This document shows positions 54,609 to 63,910 of a DNA stretch of 64,000 nucleotides, in pieces (within the stretch, counting starts at the first letter, position 1; each line of letters starts with the position of its first letter). The DNA is from Nonomuraea terrae. Its GTDB lineage: Bacteria > Actinomycetota > Actinomycetes > Streptosporangiales > Streptosporangiaceae. The DNA lies in contig NZ_SMKQ01000012.1 of the NCBI RefSeq assembly GCF_004348995.1, forward strand, positions 22,977 through 86,976. Reading direction: 5' to 3'. Under the pieces are notes generated by a model. The model did no database searches, was not told the DNA's origin, and saw only the letters and a program-made list of their open reading frames with translations. Position numbers and translations under genes: made by a program.

Positions 54609-55390
54609 CGCCGGGCGGACAGGTCGTTGCCGGTCACCACGTGACAGCCGACGCCCCGCAGCGCCTCGGCCAGCGGCTCGTCGGTCAGCGCGCCGGCGAT
54701 CAGCCCGGTGAAGCCGTCGAGCCCGCAGACGCGGAACGCGGCGACCCGGCCGTGCTTGGTGGAGTCGGCCAGCACGTACGAGCGGGCCGAGGTGGCGAGC
54801 ACGGCGCGCTTGGTCGCGACCTCGTCCACGTGGAAGTCGGTCAGGCCGGCGTCGGCGCGCACCCCGCCGGAGCCGAGGAAGGCGATGTCGGGCCGCAGGT
54901 CCTGGAAGAAGCCGAGCGTCGTGGCGTTGGACAGCGCCAGGTCGCCCGCGCGGACCCGGCCGCCCGAGACCAGCACCTCGATCCTGGCCCGTCCGGCGAG
55001 CTCGGAGGCGACCAGGAGCGAGCAGGTGACGACGGTTCCGTGATAGTCGTTCGGCAGGGAGCGGGCGACCTCCAGCGCGGTGGTGCCCACGTCGATCATC
55101 ACCGTCATCCCGGGGCGCACCAGCGAGGCCGCGCTGCGGCCGATCGCCACCTTCTCCTCGGTGGCCAGAGTCGCGCGGTCGAGGAAGGACGCCTCCTCGC
55201 CGGCCATCGGGACGCGCAAGGTCGCGCCGCCGTGCACGCGCACCAGCAGGCCCTGCCGTTCCAGCGCGGACAGGTCGCGGCGGACCGTCTCGTCGGAGAC
55301 GCCAAGCGCGCGGGCCAGCTCTTCCGTGCGCGCGTGTCCGGTGGGGGCCAGGAGGGTGAGGATCCTGTCGTGGCGTTCGGCCGCTAGCAC
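54605..55390 (-). CDS. DeoR/GlpR-family regulator
   Basis: A 261-residue DeoR protein. The helix-turn-helix is ARTEELARALGVSDETVRRD then LSALERQGLLVRVHGGA, the DeoR signature. The sensor carries TVMIDVGTTALEVARSLPND and LSNATTLGFFQDLRPDIAFL, as in sugar-phosphate-binding members. I chose GTG 55390, 8 bases after GGAGG; the frame is open further upstream. First gene of the leftward operon, so autoregulation is likely. It probably senses the kinase's phosphorylated product. Confidence 0.9.
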
Positions 55391-55423
55391 CCGGACCACC
55401 TCCGCGCCGGACGGGGGAATCTT

Positions 55424-55441
55424 TGACCGATCATGACCGAT
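55424..55441. promoter_or_regulatory. Tandem TGACCGAT repeats, candidate DeoR operator
   Basis: Two copies of TGACCGAT start 10 bases apart (55424 and 55434), one helical turn, 34 bases upstream of the regulator start. Confidence 0.45.
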
Positions 55442-55558
55442 ATTGTGGGTTGTGCGGCGCGTCGCTGTCAATGCGGATGGATGTGGTGGTCCGGGGCGCC
55501 AGATGTTCATGCTGGCCACGCACATATTTTTCCGATTTTTCCGGGCTTTTCGGCATAG

Positions 55559-55574
55559 TGTGACGCTGGTCACA
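55559..55574. promoter_or_regulatory. CRP-type palindrome TGTGACGCTGGTCACA
   Basis: A perfect inverted repeat, TGTGAC-GCTG-GTCACA, equal to the classic CRP/GlxR form TGTGA-N6-TCACA. It abuts the -35 element at 55575 and its centre lies about 42 bases before the expected start of transcription, the usual position of a class II activator site. Confidence 0.65.
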
Positions 55575-55603
55575 TTGACAAACATTCCACGGATTCCTAC
55601 GTT
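55575..55603 (+). promoter_or_regulatory. Promoter of the ABC importer
   Basis: TTGACA (55575-55580) and TACGTT (55598-55603) are spaced by exactly 17 bases. The binding-protein gene begins 118 bases further on. Confidence 0.6.
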
Positions 55604-55721
55604 ACCCACATGTTCACGGGCAGAATCCCTCGATTTACCACAACAAGATCGGGCAGGATCGGGCCTTGATCGGCCACCTGAACATCGTGATCGCCCCGCC
55701 CCCAGGACACGAGGTACCGAA

Positions 55722-56675
55722 ATGACGCGCACCCTGAACCTCGCGAGATCTCGCAAACTCGTCGCGGCAGCGTGCCTGACGCTCACCACCACGCTGGGCC
55801 TCGCCGCCTGCGGCGGCGACACCGGCTCGGACACCGCCGCGGCCGAGGACCTGGGCCTGAACACGCCCGGAAAGGTGTCGCTCGGCTTCATGAACGGCCT
55901 GATGCCGTACGTCGGCCTCGAAAAGGGCGCCCTGGACGGCCTCGAAGGCGAGCTGTTCACGCTCGCCGCCAAGGAGCTCGGCCTGGAGGTGCAGGCGCAG
56001 GGCATGGAGTTCCCCGCGATGATCGCGGGCGTCCAGGCGGGGCGCTACGACATCGGCATCGGCGGCATCTCCTGGACGAAGGACCGTTCCCAGGTGGGCG
56101 TGATGAGCGACCCCATCTACTACAGCCCCGCCCTGATGCTGACCCGCCCCGGAGTCAAGGCGACCTCGATCGCCGACCTCGACGGCCGCAACGTCGGCGC
56201 CGTCACCGGCTCGATCAACGACGAGGCGGTCCGCGCCACGCCGGGCGTCAACGCCCGCACCTACCCGGCCTGGGCGCAGGCCATCACGGACCTGGCCGCA
56301 GGCCGGCTGGACGCGATCAACATCGACCCGCTGACCGCCGTCTACCTGCGCGACACCCGCCCGGACCTGAAGGACCTCGAAGTCCAGACGATGACGCCGC
56401 CCACCGACCAGGAGGTCGCGGCCAACCCCGGCCTCCAGGGCTTCCGCCCGTACCAGGTGGTCTGGTACTGCTCGAAGAAGGCCGAGAAGCTGTGCGGCAA
56501 GCTCGACGAGATCACCAACGCCTGGTTCGCCTCGAAGACCTCCGCTGACGTGCTCACCAAGTGGGGCGTCAACCCCACCGACTTCCTGACCTCCACCCCG
56601 GAGATGACCACCGTCCGCAAGGGCGTCGACCGTCCCGACACGTGGACGGCTCCTACGATCGGGAGCGGTCAGTGA
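55722..56675 (+). CDS. Polar amino-acid-type ABC importer, binding lipoprotein
   Basis: A 317-residue periplasmic-binding-type lipoprotein with Cys30 in lipobox LGLAAC. The SBP_bac_3 fold shows in YVGLEKGALDGLEGELFTLA, AMIAGVQAGRYDIGIGGISW, VGAVTGSINDEAV and AAGRLDAINIDPLTAVYLRD. The ligand is probably a polar amino acid or amine. ATG 55722 follows GAGG. Start of a coupled three-gene importer unit. Confidence 0.9.
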   Translation: MTRTLNLARSRKLVAAACLTLTTTLGLAACGGDTGSDTAAAEDLGLNTPGKVSLGFMNGLMPYVGLEKGALDGLEGELFTLAAKELGLEVQAQGMEFPAMIAGVQAGRYDIGIGGISWTKDRSQVGVMSDPIYYSPALMLTRPGVKATSIADLDGRNVGAVTGSINDEAVRATPGVNARTYPAWAQAITDLAAGRLDAINIDPLTAVYLRDTRPDLKDLEVQTMTPPTDQEVAANPGLQGFRPYQVVWYCSKKAEKLCGKLDEITNAWFASKTSADVLTKWGVNPTDFLTSTPEMTTVRKGVDRPDTWTAPTIGSGQ

Positions 56676-57397
56676 GTTTCCTCTCGGTCGACTGGGCCGG
56701 GTACGTCCCCGTCCTGGTCGACGGGCTGATCAAGTCGGTGCAGCTCACCGCGATCGGATTCGTCGGCGCCTGCCTGGTCGGGTTCGTCGTGGCGGTGCTG
56801 CGGATGTCGCAGAACCGCGTGGTCAAGGGGGTCGGCTACCTCTACACCGAGCTGTTCAAGAACCTGCCGATCATCACCGGCATCTTCATCATCTACTTCG
56901 GCCTGACCGGCGTGGGGCTCATCCTCGACGCCTTCACCGCGGGCTGGCTCGCCCTGTCGCTGTTCTACGGCGCCTACCTGGCGGAGATCTTCCGGGGCGG
57001 GCTGCAGGGCGTCTCCCGGGGCCAGACCGAGGCGGCCCAGGCGCTCGGCCTGACCTCGGTGCGGGTCCTGGTGACGGTGCAGCTCCCGCAGGCCGTACGG
57101 CTCGCGCTGCCCGCCACCGCCACCATGCTGGTGGACCTGCTGAAGGGCACCGCGCTGCTGGTCACCATCGGCGGCGGCGAGCTGATGACCCAGGCGACGA
57201 TCATCACCTCCGAGACCTTCCAGCCGCTGGAGGTCTACATCGTGATCGGCCTGATCTACGTGGCGATGAGCTGGCCGCTCGCCCGGCTGGCCGGCTACCT
57301 CGAATCCCACCTGCGCGAAGGCACGGCGATGTCGCCCACCAACCGCAAGCTGCGCAGGATCACCAGGGCCAGACTCGCGCAGGAGGCCGCCCGATGA
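56672..57397 (+). CDS. Polar amino-acid-type ABC permease
   Basis: A 241-residue HisM/GlnP-type permease. LIKSVQLTAIGFVGACLVG, ELFKNLPIITGIFIIYFGLT and EIFRGGLQGVSRGQTEAAQA with the EAA loop EAAQALGLTSVRVLVTVQLP are visible. GTG 56672 overlaps the binding-protein stop and follows GGGAGCGG. It forms a homodimer in most systems, as only one permease gene is present. Confidence 0.93.
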   Translation: MSFLSVDWAGYVPVLVDGLIKSVQLTAIGFVGACLVGFVVAVLRMSQNRVVKGVGYLYTELFKNLPIITGIFIIYFGLTGVGLILDAFTAGWLALSLFYGAYLAEIFRGGLQGVSRGQTEAAQALGLTSVRVLVTVQLPQAVRLALPATATMLVDLLKGTALLVTIGGGELMTQATIITSETFQPLEVYIVIGLIYVAMSWPLARLAGYLESHLREGTAMSPTNRKLRRITRARLAQEAAR

Positions 57398-58164
57398 CCG
57401 AACCGACGATCCAGATCAGAGACCTGCACAAGTCGTTCGGCGACCTGCACGTGCTGCGCGGCGTCGACCTCGACGTGCAGCCCGGCGAGGTCGTCGCCGT
57501 CCTGGGCCGCAGCGGCAGCGGCAAGAGCACCATGCTGCGCTGCGTCAACCTCTTGGAGACCCCCACCAGCGGCACCATCACCGTCGGCGGCACGACCGCG
57601 TTCGCCCACCGCAAGCCCGCGAAGGGCCGCGACCTGGTCGCCCTGCGCCGCAAGGTCGGCATGCTGTTCCAGGCGCTCAACGTGTTCCCGCACCTGTCGG
57701 TGGTGGAGAACGTCGCCCTGCCTATGGTGCGCAGCCTGGGCACCGGCCACGAGGAGGCGGTCGACACCGCGATCCGCCTGCTCGGCAAGGTCGGCCTGGT
57801 GGAGAAGGCCCTGTCGATGCCCGGCCAGCTCTCCGGCGGCCAGCTGCAGCGGGTCGCGCTGGCCCGCGCGCTCGCCATGAACCCGCTGGCGCTGCTGTTC
57901 GACGAGCCGACCTCGGCCCTTGACCCCGAGTCCACCATGGACGTGCTCAACGTCATGAAGGACCTCAGCGCCGAGGGCATGACCATGATCATCGTCACGC
58001 ACGAGGTGAAGTTCGCCCTCGACGTCGCCGACACCGTCCTGATGATCGCCGACGGCAAGGTCATCGAACGGGGCACCCCGGCGCAGATCTCCGAGAACCC
58101 CCAGGAGCAGCTGACCAGGAAGTTCCTGGCCGAGCACACGAAATTCGAAGGCAGCACCGCCTGA
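57394..58164 (+). CDS. Polar amino-acid-type ABC ATPase
   Basis: A 256-residue GlnQ-type ATPase: Walker A GRSGSGKST (residues 38-46 region), signature LSGGQLQRVALARAL, Walker B ALLFDEPTSALDPE and switch His in IIVTHEVKFALDVAD. The start overlaps the permease stop (ATGA). Drives the importer encoded by the two preceding genes. Confidence 0.94.
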   Translation: MTEPTIQIRDLHKSFGDLHVLRGVDLDVQPGEVVAVLGRSGSGKSTMLRCVNLLETPTSGTITVGGTTAFAHRKPAKGRDLVALRRKVGMLFQALNVFPHLSVVENVALPMVRSLGTGHEEAVDTAIRLLGKVGLVEKALSMPGQLSGGQLQRVALARALAMNPLALLFDEPTSALDPESTMDVLNVMKDLSAEGMTMIIVTHEVKFALDVADTVLMIADGKVIERGTPAQISENPQEQLTRKFLAEHTKFEGSTA

Positions 58165-58187
58165 TCCCCGAGGAGCGCGGACACACC

Positions 58188-59540
58188 ATGAACGCCGAGA
58201 ACCACGACGTCGTCATCGTCGGCGGAGGAGTCGCCGGCCTTTCGGCGCTCTGGCAGCTGCGGCACCGCGACGTGGTGCTGCTGGAAGCCGACGAGCGCCT
58301 GGGCGGACGCCTGATGTCGCTGCCACGCGGCGACTACTGGATGAACCTCGGCGCCCACCTGTTCCCCGGCGCGGGCTCACACGTCGAACGGATGACGTCC
58401 GGCCTCGGCCTGGAGACCATCGGCATCCCCGGCGCCAAGTTCGCGCTGGCCTTCGCCGGCAAGGTCTACGCCAACAAGCGCGTCGAGACGTACCCCTTCA
58501 CACTGCCCCTGTCCCTGAGCGAACGCGTCGCACTCGCCGGCGTCGGCCTGCGCGCGGTCGGCGCCGTCAAAGCCTGGCAGGACACCCAGCGCGAGCAGCC
58601 CGGCTGGCCGGCCAGGCGCTTCGGCGGCTACCTGGCCAACCGCTCGTTCCGCGACCTGATCGGCCGCCCCCCGGCCCGGGTGGACGGCATCTTCCGCGCC
58701 GCTGGCCACCGCGCCGCCTCCGAACTGGAGGACCAGAGCGCGGCCACCGGCGGAGCCCTGTTCGGCGGCGTGTGGGCAGGCCGCAAGAGCCTCCTCTCCT
58801 ACAACCTCGACGGCGGCTCCAGCCGGCTCGGCGAGGCGATGGCCGCCGAGCTCGGCCACCTGGTCCGCTACGGCGCCACCGTGACCAGGGTCCGTGAGGA
58901 GGACGGCCGCGTCCTGGTGACCCTGCGCGAGAACGGCGAGGAGCGGACGCTGCGCGCCCGCCAGGTGATCATGGCCACCCCGGCGTACATCTCACATCGG
59001 GTGGTTGAGGGGCTGCCTGGGGATGTGGCCGGTGTGCTGGCCGACGTCAGGTACGGGCCGTTCGTCAGCGCCGGCGTCATCACCACTGAGCGTGGGCCGA
59101 TGCCGTACGACCGCATCTACGCGCTCACCGCCACCGATCAGTCGTTCGACATGATGTTCAACCATGCCAATCCGCTGCGTACCGGCGTCCGGCGGCCCGG
59201 GGGAAGCCTCATGGTGTACGCGGGAGGGGACGGGGCGCGCAGGATGCTGGATCTGGAGGACAGCGGGGTGGAGTCGCGCTACGCCGATGACCTTGCCTCG
59301 GTGTTCCCCCAGTTGCGGGGCAACCTTGGCGAGATCAGGATTCAGCGCTGGGAGCACGGAATTCCGTACCGGCGGCCGGGGTTCTCATTCGAGCCGATGC
59401 TTCGTTACAGCCGCCGCACCGATGTCGGTGTCCACTTCTGCGGTGACTACTTCGCCGACCTCGGGAACATGGAGCTCGCCGCGGCGTCCGGCTTCCGGGC
59501 CGCCGTGCGCGCCGGGGCCGCCGTCGGGGGGCGTCCCTGA
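58188..59540 (+). CDS. Flavin amine-oxidase/protoporphyrinogen-oxidase-like protein
   Basis: A 450-residue flavoprotein. VVIVGGGVAGLSALWQLRHR, ADERLGGRLMSLPRGDYWMN and the C-terminal FCGDYFADLGNMELAAASGF match the amine oxidase fold with FAD bound at both ends. It follows the importer ATPase by 23 bases behind GAGGAGCG and is the fourth gene of the unit. Its substrate could be the imported amine; true protoporphyrinogen oxidases are usually in heme clusters, which are absent here. Confidence 0.82.
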   Translation: MNAENHDVVIVGGGVAGLSALWQLRHRDVVLLEADERLGGRLMSLPRGDYWMNLGAHLFPGAGSHVERMTSGLGLETIGIPGAKFALAFAGKVYANKRVETYPFTLPLSLSERVALAGVGLRAVGAVKAWQDTQREQPGWPARRFGGYLANRSFRDLIGRPPARVDGIFRAAGHRAASELEDQSAATGGALFGGVWAGRKSLLSYNLDGGSSRLGEAMAAELGHLVRYGATVTRVREEDGRVLVTLRENGEERTLRARQVIMATPAYISHRVVEGLPGDVAGVLADVRYGPFVSAGVITTERGPMPYDRIYALTATDQSFDMMFNHANPLRTGVRRPGGSLMVYAGGDGARRMLDLEDSGVESRYADDLASVFPQLRGNLGEIRIQRWEHGIPYRRPGFSFEPMLRYSRRTDVGVHFCGDYFADLGNMELAAASGFRAAVRAGAAVGGRP

Positions 59541-59699
59541 GCGGTGTCGGGAAGCCAGGCTGGCTTGCACCGAGTCCGCCGCGCTTGGTCGCGAGTTCGT
59601 GTTCGCCGCTGCACGACGTCAGGAGACTTCGGATGGAACCCGGGCCCCGCGGGTCCGTGCTGTCGGCGGGACGGGGCCCCGGGGGCTCAGCGCGGAGCT

Positions 59700-60852
59700 G
59701 TGCGGGACAGCGGGAAGTCGTGCCAGGCGTCGGTGGACTTGGCGGCAGCCGGGGGCCGGGGTCTGACCGAGAGCTTCCTGTCCGATCTGCGGCAGGCGGC
59801 CAAGAAGGGTGAGGCCTTCGACGTAGAGACCGGTCTCCCGACCTCGATGGTGAAGGCGAAGGACGCTCGTACCTGGTTCGCCTTCGTCATCGCGTACGTC
59901 CATGCCTGGTGGCCCCACGCGGCGGCCAAGTCCCGCGAGGGCATGACCGACACCCTCGCCACCGTCACCCGCGTCCTGGTCAGCGATGCACCGGGCCGTC
60001 CGTCCGACGAGATCATCCGGCGGGCGCTTCGCGAGTACGCCTTTCTGCCCGAGGACCGCAGGCGGGAGCCGACACCGGAGATCGCCCGCGCTGTCCGCTG
60101 GCTGGAGGGCACCTCGCTCCCGCTGAGCGCTCAGGAAGAGACCAAGCACGCCCGTGCAGCGTTGAAAGCCCTCGCGCTGTGCCTGGATGGCAAGCCTGCG
60201 GCCACCTCGACGTATCGCCGCAAGCGGGCCGTCTTCCATCACGCGCTTGAGTAGGCCGTGGAGCTGGAAGATCTTTCGGCAAACCCACTGCACAAGGTCA
60301 CGTTCCGCAAGGCCAAGGTGAGCGGCGAGATTGATGGGCGCTCGGTGGTCAGCCCCAGGCAGCCGCGTGAACTGCTCACCGCGGTGACTCACGTGGGGCG
60401 GTCACGAGGGCCGATGTTGGCCGCCATGTTCGCCTGCATGTACTTCGGAGGTCTTCGTCCGGCAGAAACGGCGGGACTGAGGCAGAAGGACTGCCAGCTC
60501 CCAGAGAACGGCTGGGGGCTACTGACCCTGGAGAAGACCAGGCCAGAGCAACAGGCGATTCACCGACTCGGGGCAGGCCCACGACGAGCGCGGGCTGAAG
60601 CACCGGGACGTGAAACACACGCGCACCGTGCCTATCCCGCCCGAACTGGTGGCCATCCTCCGGGATCACATCGCGACGTTCGGAATCGGCGAGGATGGCC
60701 GGCTCTTCCGTACGCGCACGGGCGGCGTGATCTCGGGCTCGGCGTACGCGAAGGTCCGGCAGGAGGCCCGGACGTACGCCTTCACGCCCGATCAGGTCGC
60801 CTCTCCCCTGGCGGGCAGGCCGTACGACCTGCGACATGCTGCCGTCTCGTAG
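59700..60852 (+). pseudogene. Tyrosine recombinase (integrase) relic
   Basis: SAM-like N-terminal and catalytic domains can be pieced together: LTESFLSDLRQAAKKGEAFD, RTWFAFVIAYVHAWWPHAA, then an in-frame TAG at 60252, LEDLSANPLHKVTFRKAKVS, FACMYFGGLRPAETAGLRQK (catalytic Arg), a frameshift near 60550, RTVPIPPELVAILRDHIATF and PYDLRHAAVS ending in a TAG. The HxxR/H and catalytic Tyr regions are missing. It is a broken integrase of an integrative element. Confidence 0.82.
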
Positions 60853-61118
60853 CTTCCCCGGCCAAGTACTCGGCAGGTGACCGGCGTTACCCGATCACCG
60901 AGATCGAGGGCGTCGATTGGCATGCACTGGAGGACGCTCGCGGGTCGTTGCGGCTGCGCATCCGTGGGCACCAGGCCCTCTCCAACCCCAACAACGATCC
61001 CGCCTCCGTGGTGTTCGGCATTGGTCGGGGAGCCACGCATCACTCCCTGCCCTTCGCCGCCGCCGTGCTGGCCGCCGTACAAGCTCCCATGATCGAACAG
61101 GTCGCGGCGGAAGGCTGA
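60853..61118 (+). pseudogene. C-terminal ORF fragment of unknown family
   Basis: An open frame after the integrase relic reads DRRYPITEIEGVDWHALEDA, RGSLRLRIRGHQALSNPNND and HHSLPFAAAVLAAVQAPMIE. I do not recognise a family. It lacks its own start and looks like the end of another gene. Confidence 0.35.
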
Positions 61119-61140
61119 GCTGCTGGGGACACGCTGGTCG

Positions 61141-61574
61141 TGGGTCAAGTGGGGACGAGTACCGGCCACCTGTTCGTCTATGACGTAAGCGGCACTCCCA
61201 GCTTGCGCGGCAAGATCGACGGATTCACGCACGACCTCGACAGTCTGGGCGATCTCGTCGTCACCCCGGACGGGTCGAACTTCTTCTCGGTGGCCTCTGC
61301 CCAGCGCAGGACCGACCTGTGGGACGCCAACAGCCTGGAGAGAATCCGCTCCTATGCGGGAGAGTCGGCCACCGAAGGCTTCCCCTCATCCGTCGCGATC
61401 AGCCCAGACGGGGCGTACGTGGTGGTCGGGGAGGCTGACGGCGCAGACCTCGTGATCTACGACGCGGTGACGGGGGCGATGATCCACGCGCTCAACAACC
61501 TGGCGGTCGCCGGAAGCACAGGCCTGCGCCTGCCGAAAATGTCATCCGCCCAGGTCATGGCCTTGCAGGGCTAA
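61141..61574 (+). CDS. Beta-propeller (YncE/WD40-like) fragment
   Basis: About 144 residues with repeated units: LGDLVVTPDGSNFFSVASAQ, FPSSVAISPDGAYVVVGEAD and DGADLVIYDAVTGAMIHALN. This is the DG(A/S)...V(V/Y) pattern of YncE or WD40 propeller blades. Only about two to three blades are present, too few for a closed propeller, and the start (GTG 61141) has no good ribosome site. Likely a truncated relic. Confidence 0.5.
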
Positions 61575-61682
61575 GCGCGGCGTGACGCGATTCCGGCCAC
61601 CAGGAGAGGGATCAAGTGCGGCATGATGATCGGCCGTACTCCTTCGCCTGACCTACCTCACCATCACGAACGGTTGCTGCCG

Positions 61683-61960
61683 ATGAGCGATCGGGACAAG
61701 GACGTGGAAATTCTCGCCCTGCGCCACCAGATCACCGTCCTTGAACGGCAGCTCGGCGCCGACACTAGGGTGAGATTCGCCCCCGAGGACCGGGCCTTTC
61801 TCACCGAGCTTCTGACATCGCTCCCCCGCGAGGTCCTACGCCGGCTACGGCTCCTCGTCCGGCCGGACACCGTCCTGCGCTGGCACCGCGATCTGATGAA
61901 ACAGCGTCACGCCCGTACCTGCCGGCCGAAGCGGCCTGGCCGTAACGCTCCAGAATGGTT
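61683..61960 (+). pseudogene. N-terminal fragment of an integrase-type transposase
   Basis: MSDRDKDVEILALRHQITVL, ERQLGADTRVRF and LVRPDTVLRWHRDLMKQRH are the N-terminal helical region of rve-type transposases, the same group as at 42415. It stops at about 61960 where a second, similar element begins. Confidence 0.75.
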
Positions 61961-62022
61961 CACAGCTCCTGACCTGGGACGACGCCCCCCGCACCGATAC
62001 GACACCATCGGTCCTTGTGCTC

Positions 62023-62812
62023 GTGCGACTGCTCTACCTGATCGCCACGCGGATCTTCGCGTGGCTCGTCCTGCTGTCTCGTTCCTCCGCGGCCAAGACG
62101 CAGAAATATTGATCTTGCGGCTCGAGATAGCGGTGCTGCGCCGCCACCCACCGCGCCAAGACCCACCTGGCCGGACCGCGCCCTACTCGCCGCCCTCGCC
62201 CGACTACTCCCCCGCGTACTGCGCAGCCACCGGATCGTCTCCCCACGCACCCTCCATGTCTGGCACCGGCGGCTCATCAAGAAAAAGTGGACACAGCCGC
62301 CCTCCGCGGGACGCCCTCCCGTTCCAAATGAACTGCGCGAACTGATCACGCGACTCGGCACCGAGAACCCACGCTGGGGCTTCCGAAGAGTGCACGGCGA
62401 ACTGCGCCGCCTCGGACACAAAATCAGCCCGGCCACCGTCCGCCGCGTCATGCGCGCCGCTGGCCTGGGTCCCGCTCCGCGACGTCATCCAACGCGGGCC
62501 GAGTGGACCAGCTTCCTCAAAGCCCAAGCCGACGGCCTACTCGCCACCGACCTGTTCCACGTCGACACGATCGGACTGCAACGGCTCTACGCCCTGTTCG
62601 TGATGGAGGTACGCACCCGCACGGTCCACATCCTCGGCGTCACCGCCCACCCCACCGCAGCCTCGCCCACCCAGCAAGCCCGACAACTGCTCTGGCACCT
62701 CGCAGAGCACGCCGCCCACTTCACCCACCTCGTCCGCGACCGGGACGCGAAGCTCACCGCCACCTTCGACGCCATCTTCGCCGGCGAAGGCATCACCGTA
62801 GCCAAGATCCAG
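62023..62812 (+). pseudogene. Integrase-type (rve) transposase, frameshifted and truncated
   Basis: Joined frames read LLYLIATRIFAWLVLLSRSS, AEILILRLEIAVLRR, then HRIVSPRTLHVWHRRLIKKK, RWGFRRVHGELRRLGHKISP, LATDLFHVDTIGLQRLYALF and DRDAKLTATFDAIFAGEGIT. One frameshift lies near 62097 and one near 62150. The element ends abruptly at about 62812, before the catalytic Glu, where the IS701-type relic on the other strand begins. Confidence 0.85.
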
Positions 62813-62825
62813 CGCATCGCGGACC

Positions 62826-63687
62826 AGGACGACCCGGACGGCCTGGGTGCGGAACGGCCCGCACCACAGGCACACCGTCTCGGACAGGTGCACGGTGTCG
62901 GTTCGTCCGTAGCGGCGTACCCGGGTAGTGCGCCAGGTGCCGGCCGCGGCCAGATCGGCCGGGGTGCCCAGCCGGACGCCCTTGGTGCGGGGCCGCCCTG
63001 ACCTGCCGGTTTTGGGCGGCGGCAGGGCGTGCAGGACGGAGGTGACCTTCAGCCGGCTGGTCCAGGTGATTGAGAGGTCCAGGCCGCGTAGGTGTTCACC
63101 GGCGTAGGTGGCGTCCCCGACGGCGTGCACCATCCGGGCGGGTAGCGGGCGGCGATCGCCTCGACCATCTCCCGGGCGAACGCGATCTTGCCGGTGCGTC
63201 CGGGACGCCACAACCGGGCCAGGACCGGCAGGCACAGCGGCCGGGACAGGAACGGCAGCTGCACAATGATCCCAGCGATCACCCAGCAGTTGCCGAACCC
63301 GATCGGTTTGGGCCCTTTGGCCGCGCCGTCATGATGCCAGGCGACGCCGAACACCTTCTTGCCCGACCGTTTGAACAGGGTGTCATCGACCACCACGGTG
63401 ATCGCCGAGCCCGGCGGGAGCAGCCGGGCCACGATCAGATCGCACAACGCCAGGCCGAGGGCGTCGGTGCACCAGCGAGCGGTGGAGAAAAAGCGGTGCG
63501 CGCGGCAGTGATGCCAGGCTCGTTCCAGCCCGGCGCCCAGCAGCATCCCGCACACCGTGCGCCGCCGCGTCTGCGCGATCAACCCCACCGCAAGAGCGGC
63601 GAACGAACGGTGACCCGGCGCGGTGAAACAGGACCGGAACACCGCCAGCAACGCGGCCAGCGAGGGTAACGTGCCATCGGGCAGCAT
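62826..63687 (-). pseudogene. IS701-type transposase, frameshifted and truncated
   Basis: The N-terminal part reads LAALLAVFRSCFTAPGHRSF, RRTVCGMLLGAGLERAWHHC and AITVVVDDTLFKRSGKKVFG (first Asp of the DDE set); a one-base loss near 63141 shifts to a frame with VHAVGDATYAGEHLRGL and RPRTKGVRLGTPADLAA. It stops at about 62826 without its C-terminus. Confidence 0.8.
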
Positions 63688-63847
63688 CGGCGGATCACCT
63701 TCTACCAGGGTGAATCAGACACCGCCGATGCTCCTCCCGCACACCCAGTCGCGCCCTGCTTACCGTCGAAGGCACGTGGAAACATCCCCCTCGCCACATG
63801 CATGACGATCAAGGAAAACTGCGAAACACGAGGGGTCGTGTGGGGCC

Positions 63848-63868
63848 TGCCCCCGAAGTGTGGACACC
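63848..63868 (+). repeat. Left inverted end of an IS3-family element
   Basis: The sequence begins TGCCCCCGAAGTGTGGAC and resembles known IS3-group ends (typical CCGAAGTGTGGACACC). It lies 43 bases before the orfA start at 63911. The right end is outside the window. Confidence 0.6.
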
Positions 63869-63910
63869 TTGAATACCGGATGATGGAGATCCGGAGACAA
63901 GGAGTTCCAC

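Noticed and set aside
55443..55721. Extension of the importer binding-protein gene to an upstream GTG
   Set aside because: That region contains the CRP-type site and promoter, and the lipobox is correctly placed only from ATG 55722.
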